A DNA stretch of 64,000 bases from CAZUCE01 sp964619265. GTDB taxonomy: Bacteria; Planctomycetota; UBA1135; GCA-002686595. The translations under genes and the position numbers were made by a program. Shown here piece by piece: positions 16,843-26,871 of this stretch (its first letter is position 1; each line of letters opens with the position of its first letter). The stretch is from positions 62,001 through 126,000 of the forward strand of contig CAZUCE010000009.1 in NCBI GenBank assembly GCA_964619265.1. The letters run 5' to 3'. Under the pieces are notes generated by a model, which made no database searches, was not told where the DNA came from, and saw nothing but the letters and a program-made list of their open reading frames with translations.

Positions 16843-17432
16843 GGGAAGAAAGCGCTCGCGTTCGAGCGTCGGTCCGCAGATGGCGGGGCGGGGCTCCGGC
16901 TAACTGACCCTTGGATTTCTTCGTGTCCGCCCGCCCGCATTTCTCGGGGGGGGATGCTGGTCCATGGGGGGAGGCCGGGCCTGATTTCTGCGGAAAGGCT
17001 ACCCCGAGCCTGGATTAGGCGCTTGAAACCAGGAGGGACAACCCGAGGTTTGCTGACCGGAGGGGAGGCCAGGGCCCCCCCGCCGAGCCCCGTCGCCCCA
17101 GGGCGAGCCAGGTGCCTAGGGGCCGCCCAGGAGGGTGCTGGAGGGCGCGAAGGCTGCCAGAGGGGGGCGCCCCCTGGGGCTCTCTTGCCGCCTGGGCGGG
17201 GAGGACAGGAATCTAGGAATTCCGAAGTACGCGAGAACCTAGTGGCAGTCCCTACAATTCACCGCGGCCCCGTCCGAAGGAGATTCCAGCCCAGGCCGGG
17301 GTTCGCGCGGAACCCGAGAGCCACCCCAGTCGGTCCTCCTTCCTGCCACCTTCCCGCCAGCCAGGCCCTTCTCGCTTGGGCTTCGGCCGAACGACGATCG
17401 AGTCACCTGCCCGGCGGACTTTGACCTACGCC
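16843..17432. other. Long divergent intergenic region without a recognisable gene
   Basis: A 590-base stretch upstream of both the lipoprotein gene (minus) and the beta-propeller gene (plus). An open frame of 224 codons crosses it on the plus strand, but its translation is Gly/Arg/Pro-rich with no family resemblance. Several homopolymeric G or C runs occur, and a near-palindrome (agg ggggcgcccc cct type) lies near 17160-17175. I see no clear promoter boxes. Confidence 0.5.
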
Positions 17433-20400
17433 ATGCTCAGTCTGCTCCACTCCTTCTTGACTCGAACCGGTCGGCCCGCTGGGCCGAGCCGGGCTGCTGT
17501 CTGGTGCGGCGCGGGTCTGATCGGAATCGGCCTGGCCTCCCGCGCCCAGGCCCAGCTCGACATTCCACCGCTGGTCGAGCTCGACTGGATCGGAATCGTC
17601 GATGCGCAGACCTGGGGACAGGAGTTTCCGCGAACCGTCGCTCGCAGCTCGAGCCAGGTCTTTGTGAGCGGAACACGGGTGCCCTCGGCGCACTTCATCC
17701 TCGGCCTTGAAGCCAGCAACGGCAACGAGGTCTGGCGGATAGACGACGGGCATCCGATCGGTCTCCAAATCGTGGCCTCGGAACTCGACAACCTGGTTTT
17801 TGCAACATCCTACGACCTTTCGGCTCCGGCGCAGCAGCGAGCCACGGTACAGGCCCTTTCCGCTTCGACGGGCGCACTTATCTGGGAGAGCCCGTTCACC
17901 AGTTGGAGCGGTCAGGTATTCGTCCAACCCACCAACGCCCTAGCCCTGTCCGCCGACGGGACGAAGCTCTTTGTGGTGGGCTCGGAGAACGAAATCTCCG
18001 GTAGCTCGCTGCTCGGATTCGCGACGATCGGTTGCTTCCGCACCAGCGACGGAACGCTGGAGTGGATTCAGCGTCAGGCTCCGAGCGGCAACCAGCTGCT
18101 CTCCTACGATCACCTGGCCGTCGCCGGCGATGGCTCGCGCGTGCTTGCGGCCGGGGGGGATGGGCTCGGTCAAAATGGCACGGCCTACCTCGCGGCTTAC
18201 GACACACAGCTAGGCTTCCCGATCTATCAATCGCCGGTTTCCGCCGGCCGTGTGCGCGACCTGGCCGTTTCGCCCGGAGGAGTCCAGGCGGCGATCGCGA
18301 CCGACCCCACCTCGTTCGGCGACGACGTGTTCGTCTTCGACATACCTAGCGGATCGGCCCTGTGGTCTACACGTCTCGGCGACCAGGCCGTGGCCTGCGC
18401 CTACGGATCGGATGCCTCTCGCCTCGCCGTACACGCGATCCAGGACGGCATCCTGCCCGGTACTCAAGAGAACCAGCTCACCACCTGGTGCCTGTCCGGC
18501 TCGAGCGGTCAGATTCTGTGGTCTAGGCCTTTCGATGCGCCCTGGGGCGCACCCGGCGGGATCGATGAAGACCCGGGCCAGATGCTGCAGACGCTCTTTG
18601 TGGAGGCTGCGACCGAGCGTGTGTTTGCCGCAGCTTCGCGGGGGCCCGAGGGCGGCCCCGAGGACTTCCACATCGCCAGCTACGACTTCATGGACGGGTC
18701 GACCGAATGGTCGCAATCGTTCGCGATCACCGACGCCTACGACGACCAAGAGCTGCGTGCGCTTGTTGGGTTGGAGGGAACAGGTCAGCTGATTCTCGTT
18801 GGAGACGACGCACAACTGGACGACCCCCAGGGTCTTTCGGTGCGCTCGCTCGATTCCACGGATGGTGTGGAGCAATGGCAGTACACCTGGAACCAATCGA
18901 GTTCGGCCGCGAACGTTCCGGTCGATCTGGTCGAGAACGCCAGCGGGAACCAACTCTTCCTCCTCGACCGCCTGAACCTCGGCACCTACCTGCTCGTAGC
19001 GCTCGCCGCTGAGAGCGGCGAAGAGCAGTGGCAGGCCAATCTTGCGTTCCCTGAGTGGACGGACCTCGACGCCCGTTGTCAGCTCGTTCCGTCGGGCGAC
19101 GGTTCGGCGATCTACGTCCACCTGGCTGGCTCGACGCTCAGTCGAGTGTTCGCCTTCGATGCTACGACGGGGTTGCTCAAGTGGTCGGACGAGTTCGGCG
19201 CCCTGTCGGAACCTAAATTCACCTTCCCGGTGCTCGCGCTCGCGCCCGACGACTCGGCGTTGTTTGTCGGCGCCGACGCCTCGGGCCCGCTGGGGGGCCT
19301 CGAGCTCCGCGCTCTGGATCCGCTCAGCGGAAGCGAGTTGTGGTCCACCGATCTTCCGTCCAGCACATCCCAGGAGCTGTTCGGCGGAATGCACTTCGAT
19401 CCGGCGACTCGTCGCTTGTTCGTGGCCGGCACCGAGGCCGTTTTGATCGGAGCGCCTGCCGGTGCTGACAGCAACTTGGTCTGGTACGCACTCGACGGAG
19501 ATACTGGCGAGCAGGTGTTCCGCGGCGTCTACCAAGGTTCTCCAGCCGAAACGCCTAGCTTCGAGCAGGCGATGCAGTTTGTGCTCGCGCCCGACCTGCA
19601 AACTGGGAGCGTCTTGGGGCGGGTCGACGGTTCAACCGGTTCGTTGGTCATTGCGACCTTCGCGACCGACGAAGGCAAGTTGCTCTGGAGTCGCGTCGAG
19701 ACTAGCCCGGACGCGGGCGGTGCCGAACCTCGCGACGCTGTGCACGCAGCTGCTGGAGGCGTACTGGTGGTCGGCTCCCGAGTTAGCTCGACCCAGTCGC
19801 CAGCGACCGACGACATCGTCGTCACCGGCTACATGACGGCATTTGGACTACCGCTTTGGACTCGGACCTTCGATTTCGGCGCCGGCGACCTGCTCGAGCA
19901 GCTCGTCACGGGGACCGATGATTTGACGGTCTACGGCATCGGTACCCGAGGGCTCGGAACAGCTTTGACGGACGAGCTGTTCGTTTTTGCGCTCGACGCG
20001 CTCACCGGCGAGTCTCTGTGGACGGCTAGCTATGACTCGCCGTTGCCGGGATTCGGATTCGATGACTCCGGGCATGATCTATTCGTCGACCCGAATGAGC
20101 AGGCTCTGTTCGGGGCCGGCACCGTGTGGAACGGCGAACAGTTGGCTGACACGATCGTCTTCCGATTCGGCCTGCCCTCGCTCTACGCGACCCCGCCGAC
20201 TCTGTCCGTCGGCGCAGGCGGCACCCAATCGCTCACTCTGCGCGCCACGCCCGAGCAGGCCGGAGATTTGTTCCTCGTGGTTGGTTCGGCCACCGGCACC
20301 TCGCCGACCATCATCCTCGATGGCTTTGAGCTACCGATCATCCCGGACGTCTACACGAACTTCACGGTGGCTTCGGCGGGATCTGGGATGTTCCCTGGCA

Positions 20401-20576
20401 GCTTCGGCTTGCTCGATGTCTTCGGCAGAGCCCAGGCCCAGATTCAGCTGCCGCCGGGAACCAATCCGTCGCTGGCTGGTGTCACGTTGAATCACGCCTA
20501 CTTGACGTTCGATCTGAACGGGACCAACGGCATCTCGTTCACGAGCAACGCGATGCCCTTGTTCCTCGTTCTTTAG
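17433..20576 (+). CDS. Large secreted PQQ-like beta-propeller protein
   Basis: A 1047-residue exported protein. The signal peptide covers about residues 1-39 and ends SRAQAQ. The body repeats the quinoprotein-type blade motif, in which a strand ending in G is followed by WxxxF/L (for example ASTGALIWESPF, LSGSSGQILWSRPF, SLDSTDGVEQWQYTW, DATTGLLKWSDEF, ALTGESLWTASYD). I count at least ten blades, more than one eight-bladed propeller. Residues about 920-1047 form a separate C-terminal module ending with a short beta domain of a type I associate with secreted planctomycete proteins. No catalytic PQQ or metal ligands are evident, so a structural or binding role is more likely than dehydrogenase activity. 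The start is the ATG at 17433, in front of the signal peptide. Confidence 0.82.
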   Translation: MLSLLHSFLTRTGRPAGPSRAAVWCGAGLIGIGLASRAQAQLDIPPLVELDWIGIVDAQTWGQEFPRTVARSSSQVFVSGTRVPSAHFILGLEASNGNEVWRIDDGHPIGLQIVASELDNLVFATSYDLSAPAQQRATVQALSASTGALIWESPFTSWSGQVFVQPTNALALSADGTKLFVVGSENEISGSSLLGFATIGCFRTSDGTLEWIQRQAPSGNQLLSYDHLAVAGDGSRVLAAGGDGLGQNGTAYLAAYDTQLGFPIYQSPVSAGRVRDLAVSPGGVQAAIATDPTSFGDDVFVFDIPSGSALWSTRLGDQAVACAYGSDASRLAVHAIQDGILPGTQENQLTTWCLSGSSGQILWSRPFDAPWGAPGGIDEDPGQMLQTLFVEAATERVFAAASRGPEGGPEDFHIASYDFMDGSTEWSQSFAITDAYDDQELRALVGLEGTGQLILVGDDAQLDDPQGLSVRSLDSTDGVEQWQYTWNQSSSAANVPVDLVENASGNQLFLLDRLNLGTYLLVALAAESGEEQWQANLAFPEWTDLDARCQLVPSGDGSAIYVHLAGSTLSRVFAFDATTGLLKWSDEFGALSEPKFTFPVLALAPDDSALFVGADASGPLGGLELRALDPLSGSELWSTDLPSSTSQELFGGMHFDPATRRLFVAGTEAVLIGAPAGADSNLVWYALDGDTGEQVFRGVYQGSPAETPSFEQAMQFVLAPDLQTGSVLGRVDGSTGSLVIATFATDEGKLLWSRVETSPDAGGAEPRDAVHAAAGGVLVVGSRVSSTQSPATDDIVVTGYMTAFGLPLWTRTFDFGAGDLLEQLVTGTDDLTVYGIGTRGLGTALTDELFVFALDALTGESLWTASYDSPLPGFGFDDSGHDLFVDPNEQALFGAGTVWNGEQLADTIVFRFGLPSLYATPPTLSVGAGGTQSLTLRATPEQAGDLFLVVGSATGTSPTIILDGFELPIIPDVYTNFTVASAGSGMFPGSFGLLDVFGRAQAQIQLPPGTNPSLAGVTLNHAYLTFDLNGTNGISFTSNAMPLFLVL

Positions 20577-20596
20577 GGTCTCAGCGAGTACGAGAA

Positions 20597-21856
20597 TCAG
20601 CGCTTGGCGACCGGCCACAGGGCGGTCGACAGCGCCAAGTTCGGGCCGGGGCCCGCGCAGAACACAGAGTGCATAGCGGTTGCTAGGCGGCCGTGGTTTG
20701 GCAGGACGATCGCGTCACCAGCCTCCAAGACGCAGGCGTGTCCTACGTCGGCGAGGTAGCCGGTGAATTCAGGGCCGCGGTTGACGACGTGGCCCAGTCG
20801 GCCGGAGCCTGGAAGGCCGAGTTCGCGAACCAGCGCTCCGCGATCGAAGGCGAGTTCTTCCAGAACAGCCCAGGTGCCACAAGCAGTCCACTCTTCGACG
20901 AGCCACGGGGCGGAGCCGGCACGGAGCACTTCGTAGAACTCGATCACGCGAGAAGCCAGGTCACCGATCGATAGGGCGAACCAGGCGGTGGCTCCGGAGA
21001 GCTGAAGAAACAAGACGCCGCGCTGGCCGTCGGTGGCGTCCGAGTAGGCATCGTGGTGGAACAGGGCGCCGCCCCCGGGCCGATTCCAGTAGATGATGTC
21101 GAGGCTGGGCTCGAGGGCGACGTCGGTGACCGATGGCAGTAGGTCTGCGATCGCGCGGCAGCCGAACAGGCGCTTGCGCATCGGGATTAGCTTCGCCGCG
21201 AGTCGCGCGACGGCGCGGCGGGCGCGCGGATCATCGAGGTCGTCGTCAGGGCCTTCCTCACCCAAACCGAGGCGTAGCCGCAGGCTCTCGTCCTCCGGAT
21301 GCGTCGAGAGGCGTCCGGTCTTCGCCCACAGGTCTTTTTCAGGCGCGCTTTGCGCATGGAACAAGAGCCGCTCGAGATCGCGCTCGGGATCGCGCAGCTC
21401 TGGATCGGCGACCGGCACGAAGCCGCCGTGATCGCGGCCGAGGCTGGTCTTCGCAAAGCTCTCGAGTCCACCGGCCTCGGCCAGTCGTTCGCGGGCCGCT
21501 TCCAGCCGGTGAAGCTCGTTGCGCCATTCGCGAAGCTCGCTGCGAACCGCGCCCTCGATGACGAACGGACGCGATTCACGGAAAAGTTGACGGAGGCGCG
21601 AGGGGCGCGGGAGCTTGGCGCTCGGCTCCGACTCGGGATCGAAGGAATAGAGCTCGCCATGATCCTGGGCGCGGCGCTCAAGAACGAAGCTCCCCGTGGC
21701 ATGCGCTTCGCAGGCGGTTCTCCAGCGAGCATCGGACTCGAGCGCGAGGCCGGAGATCGTCGGCGCTGCTCCGGGGGTAGGCCTGCGATCGGGGTCGGTG
21801 ATCCACGGCAGGCTCGGCCCGGTGTCGGTCGAATCGAGGGAGGGCCGTTCGCTCAC
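20597..21856 (-). CDS. Cupin/JmjC-like protein, possible Fe(II)/2-oxoglutarate oxygenase
   Basis: A 419-residue cytosolic protein. The C-terminal half has GGGALFHHDAYSD (about 275-287), then a strand GVLFLQLSGATAWFAL, and later EAGDAIVLPNHGRLATAMHSVF. An H-x-D motif followed by a distal His in a double-stranded beta-helix pattern fits a JmjC or cupin-like Fe(II) site. This is inference, since I cannot place a clear 2-oxoglutarate-binding Arg or Lys. The N-terminal half is charged and helical with no recognised domain. The GTG at 21856 is chosen because it follows the upstream stop by only 10 bases; a hairpin spans that junction. Confidence 0.55.
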   Translation of the reverse strand: MSERPSLDSTDTGPSLPWITDPDRRPTPGAAPTISGLALESDARWRTACEAHATGSFVLERRAQDHGELYSFDPESEPSAKLPRPSRLRQLFRESRPFVIEGAVRSELREWRNELHRLEAARERLAEAGGLESFAKTSLGRDHGGFVPVADPELRDPERDLERLLFHAQSAPEKDLWAKTGRLSTHPEDESLRLRLGLGEEGPDDDLDDPRARRAVARLAAKLIPMRKRLFGCRAIADLLPSVTDVALEPSLDIIYWNRPGGGALFHHDAYSDATDGQRGVLFLQLSGATAWFALSIGDLASRVIEFYEVLRAGSAPWLVEEWTACGTWAVLEELAFDRGALVRELGLPGSGRLGHVVNRGPEFTGYLADVGHACVLEAGDAIVLPNHGRLATAMHSVFCAGPGPNLALSTALWPVAKR

Positions 21857-21857
21857 G

Positions 21858-21880
21858 GGCGCCAGCTTAGAGCTGGCGCC
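21858..21880. repeat. 10-bp inverted repeat across a stop/start junction
   Basis: The arm ggcgccagct (21858-21867) is exactly complementary to 21871-21880 with a 3-base loop. It holds the TAA stop of the FG-GAP gene and ends 1-2 bases before the GTG start of the cupin-like gene (both minus strand). It could couple or damp translation of the downstream gene, or act as a weak attenuator. Confidence 0.65.
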
Positions 21881-24575
21881 CTTCGGATGAACTGGGAATT
21901 GCGAATCGCGAGGTGCGCCCGTCGAGATCCACACGGGCCTCCGCGCCCAACTCGAAGGTCAGCACATGGCCGCGGCTGGCACAGCCGCCCTCGCAGCAAC
22001 TGGACACGACACCCAGGAAGACTCGCAGTTCGCTGGTTTCCCAGACGACATCGAGGGGCACAGCGGCGTCGACGAGCAATTCGACCCGGCCGTTTTCAAA
22101 GGTCAGCCAGGCACCACCTGGCAGTTCGAAGCGGGCGCCTTCGGTCAGCGCAAACTCCTCCACGAGCTGCGCCGGACTCTCATGGGTCTCCAAGGCCGCG
22201 CGGAACGCTCCATGGAGCTCGAGTCGCTCGGTCAGCGCGAAGTGCTGGCGAGTGGTGAGCTCCGGCGCGGGGGGGGCGGGCAGGGCGGCGGGCACCAGGA
22301 AGCTATCGTGCCAAACGGCGCTTTCGCCGTGGATGACTCCGGCGCCCGGATCCGAATAGACAAGCGCGTAGAGCCCGGTCTCGAGGGCTGGGAGTTGGAT
22401 CGAAAAGTCGAACCGTTCGCCCGCAGCGAGTTGAAGATTCGGAACGAGCGGAGCGAGGCCGCCGAACTGCAGCGTGCCTCCAGAATCCGGAACGAGCCAA
22501 GCGACTTGCAGGGGACCAGAGATCGGAGCGCCATCGTGTCGCACGACTTCCACGTCTAGGCGTAGGGCGCCGCCAGCGCGTACGAACGTGTCGAGTCCGA
22601 CCGAAGTGGACGGACGCTCCAGGGTCACTTCGCTTCCCGGCGCGCCGAAGGGCCACAGAACATCGCCGGAGCGCCGACCATCGGGCCATCGAGCCCCGAC
22701 GTAAAGCGGCGCATCGCCGCCGGTGCCGAGTAGCAGCGGTCCGCCATTTTGGGAAGCGAAGCCGCGGTTCGCGGCCCGCTGCCGGACCACCCGTTGGCCC
22801 GCTCCACCGCCGTGGTCACGCAGAAGCTCCACGCGCGCACCAACTCCCGGTAGGGGGTCGATCCCGTCGGACAAGTTCAGGGTCAGGTAGCTCGGCTGAG
22901 TGCCGTTCGCGTTACCGGCGTGCTCGTAGTAAACGTTCGCCTGGCCCTCGTCGTTTTGGGCTGGGCCGCCGTTGCCAACGCTGAGGTCCACTCGACCGGC
23001 TCCGGAGCGGATCGCGTTGACCCCGTGAGCCATGTCCTTGTTGTCGTAGCTGCCGGCGAGTGCGCCGACTTCATAAAAAGCCTGGGTCAAGGGCTGGTCT
23101 GGATCACTGAGGAAATTCGTGGGCCATGCGGTGGGTTCATTCGCAAAGTAGTAATCCTCCTCGGCGTGCTTGAGCGGGATCGGTCCTCCAGCGCCCAGGT
23201 AGACGTCTTCGAAGCCGTCACCATCGAAGTCGCCGAGCACCATGCCCATGCTGCCGCTCACGATGCCGATGCCAAGTTCGGCTCCCGCGTTGCGGAACAA
23301 ACCATCGCCGCGCCCATCTCCGTCTTGGTCCCCGCGGTTCAGGTACAGGTGGTGCGGCTCAGCCGGGTCGTAGGTCGCGCCGAGGGCGGTTCCATCGAAC
23401 GGGTCGGGGACTTGATAGGACCAAGAGCTAAACAGGAGATCCATCCAGCCGTCGGCATTGAAGTCCACCGAGGCCACAGGCATCGACCGGATTCCGTTGA
23501 TCGGCAGCTGCTGAAGAGTCGATGCCGGGATCGAGGGCTGGCCTGCAAAATCGACTGTGCCAGGGAAGGCCGGGTCAGGCTGAAGCTCGGAGAGTTCGAG
23601 CGAGCCACCTGGGCTACCCGGCGGCAGCATGAATGCAAAGGTGCCGTCACCACGGTTGTAGAACACCTTGTTGTGTTGCTTGAAGCACGAGATAACCAGA
23701 TCCACGATTCCGTCCAGGTCGAGGTCGGTGGTCGTGGCGGCGAAGCCGATGCTGTTGAGCGCGACGCCGGCGGCAGCGCCGACCTCGGTGAAGGACCCAT
23801 TGCCGTCGTTGCGGTAAAGCCGGTCGGTCGGCGGCGGGTTGACGGGGCCTACGTACAGACCGGCCGATCCCCAGTAGCCATTTGTGACGTGCAAGTCGAG
23901 ATCGCCGTCCAAGTCGTGGTCGAGCCACAAGCCGGCGAAACTCGGCTGAACTTCCGGCAGGCCCGCAGTGGGCGTCGCGTCCTCGAAGGTCCCGTCACCG
24001 TTCGCGCGCAGCAACCGGTTTTGGCTGGCGGTGTTGAAGCCACCGCACGCGTAGAACAGATCCAGATGACCGTCGGCGTCGTAGTCGCCGGCCGCGATGC
24101 CCCAGGGTGAGCCTCCCGGATAGGCGGCGTCGAAACCGGTCGGGCTGGAGGGGATCAACTCGGCCGCAACCTCTCGATAGGTCCCGTCCGGCTCGGCACG
24201 CAACACGAGGCTCGGAAAGTTCTCGTCGCCAATGGCCGGGGTGACCTGCTGCCCGAGCGGAGCGCCCAAGGGGAGGGCCGGCGAGTTTGAGTTGAGCTGG
24301 ACGAGGTCCAGGCGCCCGTCGGGCGGACCGATTCCACCGGGGTCGGTGGGGTGGGGGCCAACGATGTCGATCCACGCCTGGCCCCGGGCAGACCCGGGGT
24401 GGTCAAAGGGACTTCCCGGAGCACTCACTGCTGAAGTAGCTACCTCCCAGAGGGGCCAGGTGGCTGTGGGGGGGACTTCAGGGCTATTGTCGACGATGCC
24501 GGGCGTCTGGGCCGATGCCAGGGCTAGGGCAGGCAGGGCGAAGGGGGCGGACACCGCGAAAAAAGAACCGCGCAT
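21867..24575 (-). CDS. Secreted FG-GAP/VCBS-repeat protein with ASPIC/UnbV-like domain
   Basis: A 902-residue exported protein with an N-terminal signal peptide (about 1-22, ending ALASAQ). Residues about 110-500 carry FG-GAP/VCBS-type calcium-binding repeats with D-x-D-x-D-G motifs: GDYDADGHLD, LDHDLDGDLDLH, TTDLDLDGIVD, VDFNADGWMD, GDFDGDGFED. These build a beta-propeller used for extracellular binding. At about 560-670 an ASPIC/UnbV-like segment follows (GIDPLPGVGARVEL, ANRGFASQN, PLYVGARWPDGR). The last 230 residues form an extra beta-rich domain with a CCEGGC cluster near the end, perhaps a metal or disulfide site. It is transcribed just ahead of the cupin-like gene. No enzyme motif is seen. 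Confidence 0.85.
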   Translation of the reverse strand: MRGSFFAVSAPFALPALALASAQTPGIVDNSPEVPPTATWPLWEVATSAVSAPGSPFDHPGSARGQAWIDIVGPHPTDPGGIGPPDGRLDLVQLNSNSPALPLGAPLGQQVTPAIGDENFPSLVLRAEPDGTYREVAAELIPSSPTGFDAAYPGGSPWGIAAGDYDADGHLDLFYACGGFNTASQNRLLRANGDGTFEDATPTAGLPEVQPSFAGLWLDHDLDGDLDLHVTNGYWGSAGLYVGPVNPPPTDRLYRNDGNGSFTEVGAAAGVALNSIGFAATTTDLDLDGIVDLVISCFKQHNKVFYNRGDGTFAFMLPPGSPGGSLELSELQPDPAFPGTVDFAGQPSIPASTLQQLPINGIRSMPVASVDFNADGWMDLLFSSWSYQVPDPFDGTALGATYDPAEPHHLYLNRGDQDGDGRGDGLFRNAGAELGIGIVSGSMGMVLGDFDGDGFEDVYLGAGGPIPLKHAEEDYYFANEPTAWPTNFLSDPDQPLTQAFYEVGALAGSYDNKDMAHGVNAIRSGAGRVDLSVGNGGPAQNDEGQANVYYEHAGNANGTQPSYLTLNLSDGIDPLPGVGARVELLRDHGGGAGQRVVRQRAANRGFASQNGGPLLLGTGGDAPLYVGARWPDGRRSGDVLWPFGAPGSEVTLERPSTSVGLDTFVRAGGALRLDVEVVRHDGAPISGPLQVAWLVPDSGGTLQFGGLAPLVPNLQLAAGERFDFSIQLPALETGLYALVYSDPGAGVIHGESAVWHDSFLVPAALPAPPAPELTTRQHFALTERLELHGAFRAALETHESPAQLVEEFALTEGARFELPGGAWLTFENGRVELLVDAAVPLDVVWETSELRVFLGVVSSCCEGGCASRGHVLTFELGAEARVDLDGRTSRFAIPSSSEGRQL

Positions 24576-24825
24576 GGGATGTGGTGTAGACTCGTTTCTG
24601 GGACGTGGACCTACCTCCAGACTCGGCGCGGGCGGACGACTCGTGCGTGGGGGCTCTCACTCTACCTCGGGAGCCTCCCTCTCGTTTGGATCCGCACAAC
24701 GCCCACCTCTGGAACCCTTTCCAGGGCACCCGGGCTCCGCTGCTCGGCTCTTCTTCCCCTATCTCTCGTATGCGAGCTGGCTACCTGAGCCGCTTTGCCC
24801 CGCTCTCCTGCCCTCCTCAAACCCC

Positions 24826-26826
24826 ATGCAGATTCGATTTCGATTTTCGGCTGCCCTCGCAGCTCCCTTCGTGCTCGTCGGCTCTCCGCTCTTTGCGCTG
24901 CCCCAAGGCTTCACCGATGTCACCGATTCGCTCGGCCTGACCTTCGAGCACCGCACGACGCAGAGCTTGCCCGGCGGGTTTGATGACGATGACGAGCTGC
25001 TGTTCTGCTTCGGCTGCGACACCGACGTGCCGCCGCCCGGCTTCCCGGACGAGGTTCCGTACTTGTGCCCGGATTCAGAGATCATCTCCTCGTGGTTCGC
25101 CAGTGGCGTCGCCGCGGGGGACGTGGACGGTGACTTCTTCCCCGAGATCTTCGTCGTCGGCGGAGACCTCGGAACCACCGCCCTGTTCAAGCTCCAACCG
25201 GATGGCACCTATCTCGACATTGCCGCCGCGGCCGGGGTTCAGATCGATGGCGAGCGTGTTTCAGGTCCGGTCTTCGCCGACTACGACGGAGATGGCGACT
25301 TGGACCTGTTCCTCGGCGGCCTGCTGTTCACGCGCCCGCGGCTTTTCCGCAACGACGGCGGCAGCCCGCCCCAGTTCACCGATGTATTTGAGCAGTCCTT
25401 CTCCGGCTACTCCTACCCGAACACCCTCGGCGCTGCCTTTGGGGACTATGACCTGGACGGCTTGCTAGACATCTACATGCCGCACTCCATGTCCCCCCGG
25501 GGCCCGCAACTCGGCGCCGGAACCCTCGATGGCTGCCCGCCCTTTGGGGGAACCAACTCGACCCAACACCTGTGGCGCAACAATGGCGACGGGACGTTCC
25601 AGGACGTGAGCATCCAGACTGGAATCGCCGCGCTTTACGGACCGGATGGGACCTTCGACACGGACCAGACTTTCTCGCCGAACTTCGAAGACATCGACAT
25701 GGATGGCGATCTGGATCTGCTGGTGTCTTCCGATATCGGAACGAGCATCATCCTGGTCAACGACCTCGAAACCGGCACCTTTACCGAAACGGGGGCCGCG
25801 AATCGCGGGCATTCCTCGATGGGGACCGGCGTGGGTGACTACGACAACGACGGGGACTTCGATTGGTTCGTATCCCAGATCGGCGACGGCCCCTCGTTCG
25901 ATGGAAACCGCCTGTGGCGCAACGACGGCAACGGCGTATTCACCGACGCGGCCCCAGCAGCGGGCGTGGCGAACGGCTGGTGGGGCTGGGGATCGTCCTT
26001 CGGGGACCTCAACCACGACGGCTGGCTCGACATCTTCCACGTAAACGGTTTCTGTTGGGATTTCCCGACGCAAGGCGATGGGTTTTACCTGAACCGTCCG
26101 GCGCTCGCTTTCCTGGGGAACGGCGACGGAGAGACCTTCACCAATGCAGCCGCCGCGCTCGGTCTCGACGATACGGGCAACGGCCGTGGGTGCAGCCTGT
26201 TCGACATGGATCTGGACGGCGACCTCGACATCGCCATTTCCAATCACAACGGGCCGTTCAAGCTCTACCGAAACGACCTGAACGATGACGCCTTCTGTGA
26301 GCTCCGGCTGCGTGGCTTGGGGACGAACACGGAGTCGATCGGCTCGCGTATCCAACTGACCTCGGTGAAGGCTGGCGAGCCTGGCATCCAACTGCGCGGA
26401 ATCCGCGCAGGGTGCAACTACCAGTCAGCCAACACGGCGACCGCGCACTTCGGTCTGGGCGATCATCAGGGACCGTTCAACGCAACGGTGACTTGGCCCG
26501 AGGGTCACCGGACCCTGCGCGGTGGACTGTCGCGCGGCAGCCTGACGGTCATTGTCGAGCCCGCGAAAGTTGGGCTCGTGACGGACGACCTGACGCTCTC
26601 AAGCGATGAGCCGATCGTGCTCGAGGGCGAGTCGATTGGCGCCGGCGGCGCGGACCTTTCAGGGGATCTGTTCTGGTGGCGTCAGGGTGAGGGCATCCTC
26701 GACGACACCGGCTCCTTGTTGACGGAGGACGCGGGAACCCTCGCCCCGGGTACCTACCGGATGGCGGTGTTTACCTTTGGCCCGCCGCTGACCTTCAGGC
26801 TCTTCAACCTCGTGATCGAGGACTAG
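24826..26826 (+). CDS. Secreted CRTAC1 family protein (FG-GAP repeats plus ASPIC/UnbV)
   Basis: A 666-residue exported protein whose signal peptide (about 1-24) ends PLFALPQ. FG-GAP/VCBS repeats run from about residue 90 to 480: VDGDFFPEIF, DYDGDGDLDLF, DYDLDGLLDIY, DIDMDGDLDLL, DYDNDGDFDWF, DLNHDGWLDIF, DMDLDGDLDIA. At about 485-590 comes the ASPIC/UnbV domain (SIGSRIQL, GIRAGCNYQSANTATAHFGLGD, ATVTWPEGH). A short C-terminal beta domain ends the protein. The open frame extends upstream, but the signal peptide fixes the start at 24826. It diverges from the gene at 21867-24575. A long hairpin follows the stop. Confidence 0.88.
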   Translation: MQIRFRFSAALAAPFVLVGSPLFALPQGFTDVTDSLGLTFEHRTTQSLPGGFDDDDELLFCFGCDTDVPPPGFPDEVPYLCPDSEIISSWFASGVAAGDVDGDFFPEIFVVGGDLGTTALFKLQPDGTYLDIAAAAGVQIDGERVSGPVFADYDGDGDLDLFLGGLLFTRPRLFRNDGGSPPQFTDVFEQSFSGYSYPNTLGAAFGDYDLDGLLDIYMPHSMSPRGPQLGAGTLDGCPPFGGTNSTQHLWRNNGDGTFQDVSIQTGIAALYGPDGTFDTDQTFSPNFEDIDMDGDLDLLVSSDIGTSIILVNDLETGTFTETGAANRGHSSMGTGVGDYDNDGDFDWFVSQIGDGPSFDGNRLWRNDGNGVFTDAAPAAGVANGWWGWGSSFGDLNHDGWLDIFHVNGFCWDFPTQGDGFYLNRPALAFLGNGDGETFTNAAAALGLDDTGNGRGCSLFDMDLDGDLDIAISNHNGPFKLYRNDLNDDAFCELRLRGLGTNTESIGSRIQLTSVKAGEPGIQLRGIRAGCNYQSANTATAHFGLGDHQGPFNATVTWPEGHRTLRGGLSRGSLTVIVEPAKVGLVTDDLTLSSDEPIVLEGESIGAGGADLSGDLFWWRQGEGILDDTGSLLTEDAGTLAPGTYRMAVFTFGPPLTFRLFNLVIED

Positions 26827-26871
26827 CAGCCGGCGGCAGGGCTTTCTACCTAAGAGGGCCTTCCACCTAAG

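Noticed and set aside
16750..17424. 224-codon open frame in the space before the beta-propeller gene
   Set aside because: Gly/Arg/Pro-rich translation, overlaps the lipoprotein start, no recognised motif.
18210..19601. 463-codon open frame on the minus strand
   Set aside because: Antisense to the beta-propeller gene, with no domain and no signal.
22920..24110. 396-codon open frame on the plus strand
   Set aside because: Antisense to the FG-GAP gene; the VEVGG-like repeats mirror the Asp-rich calcium motifs on the other strand.
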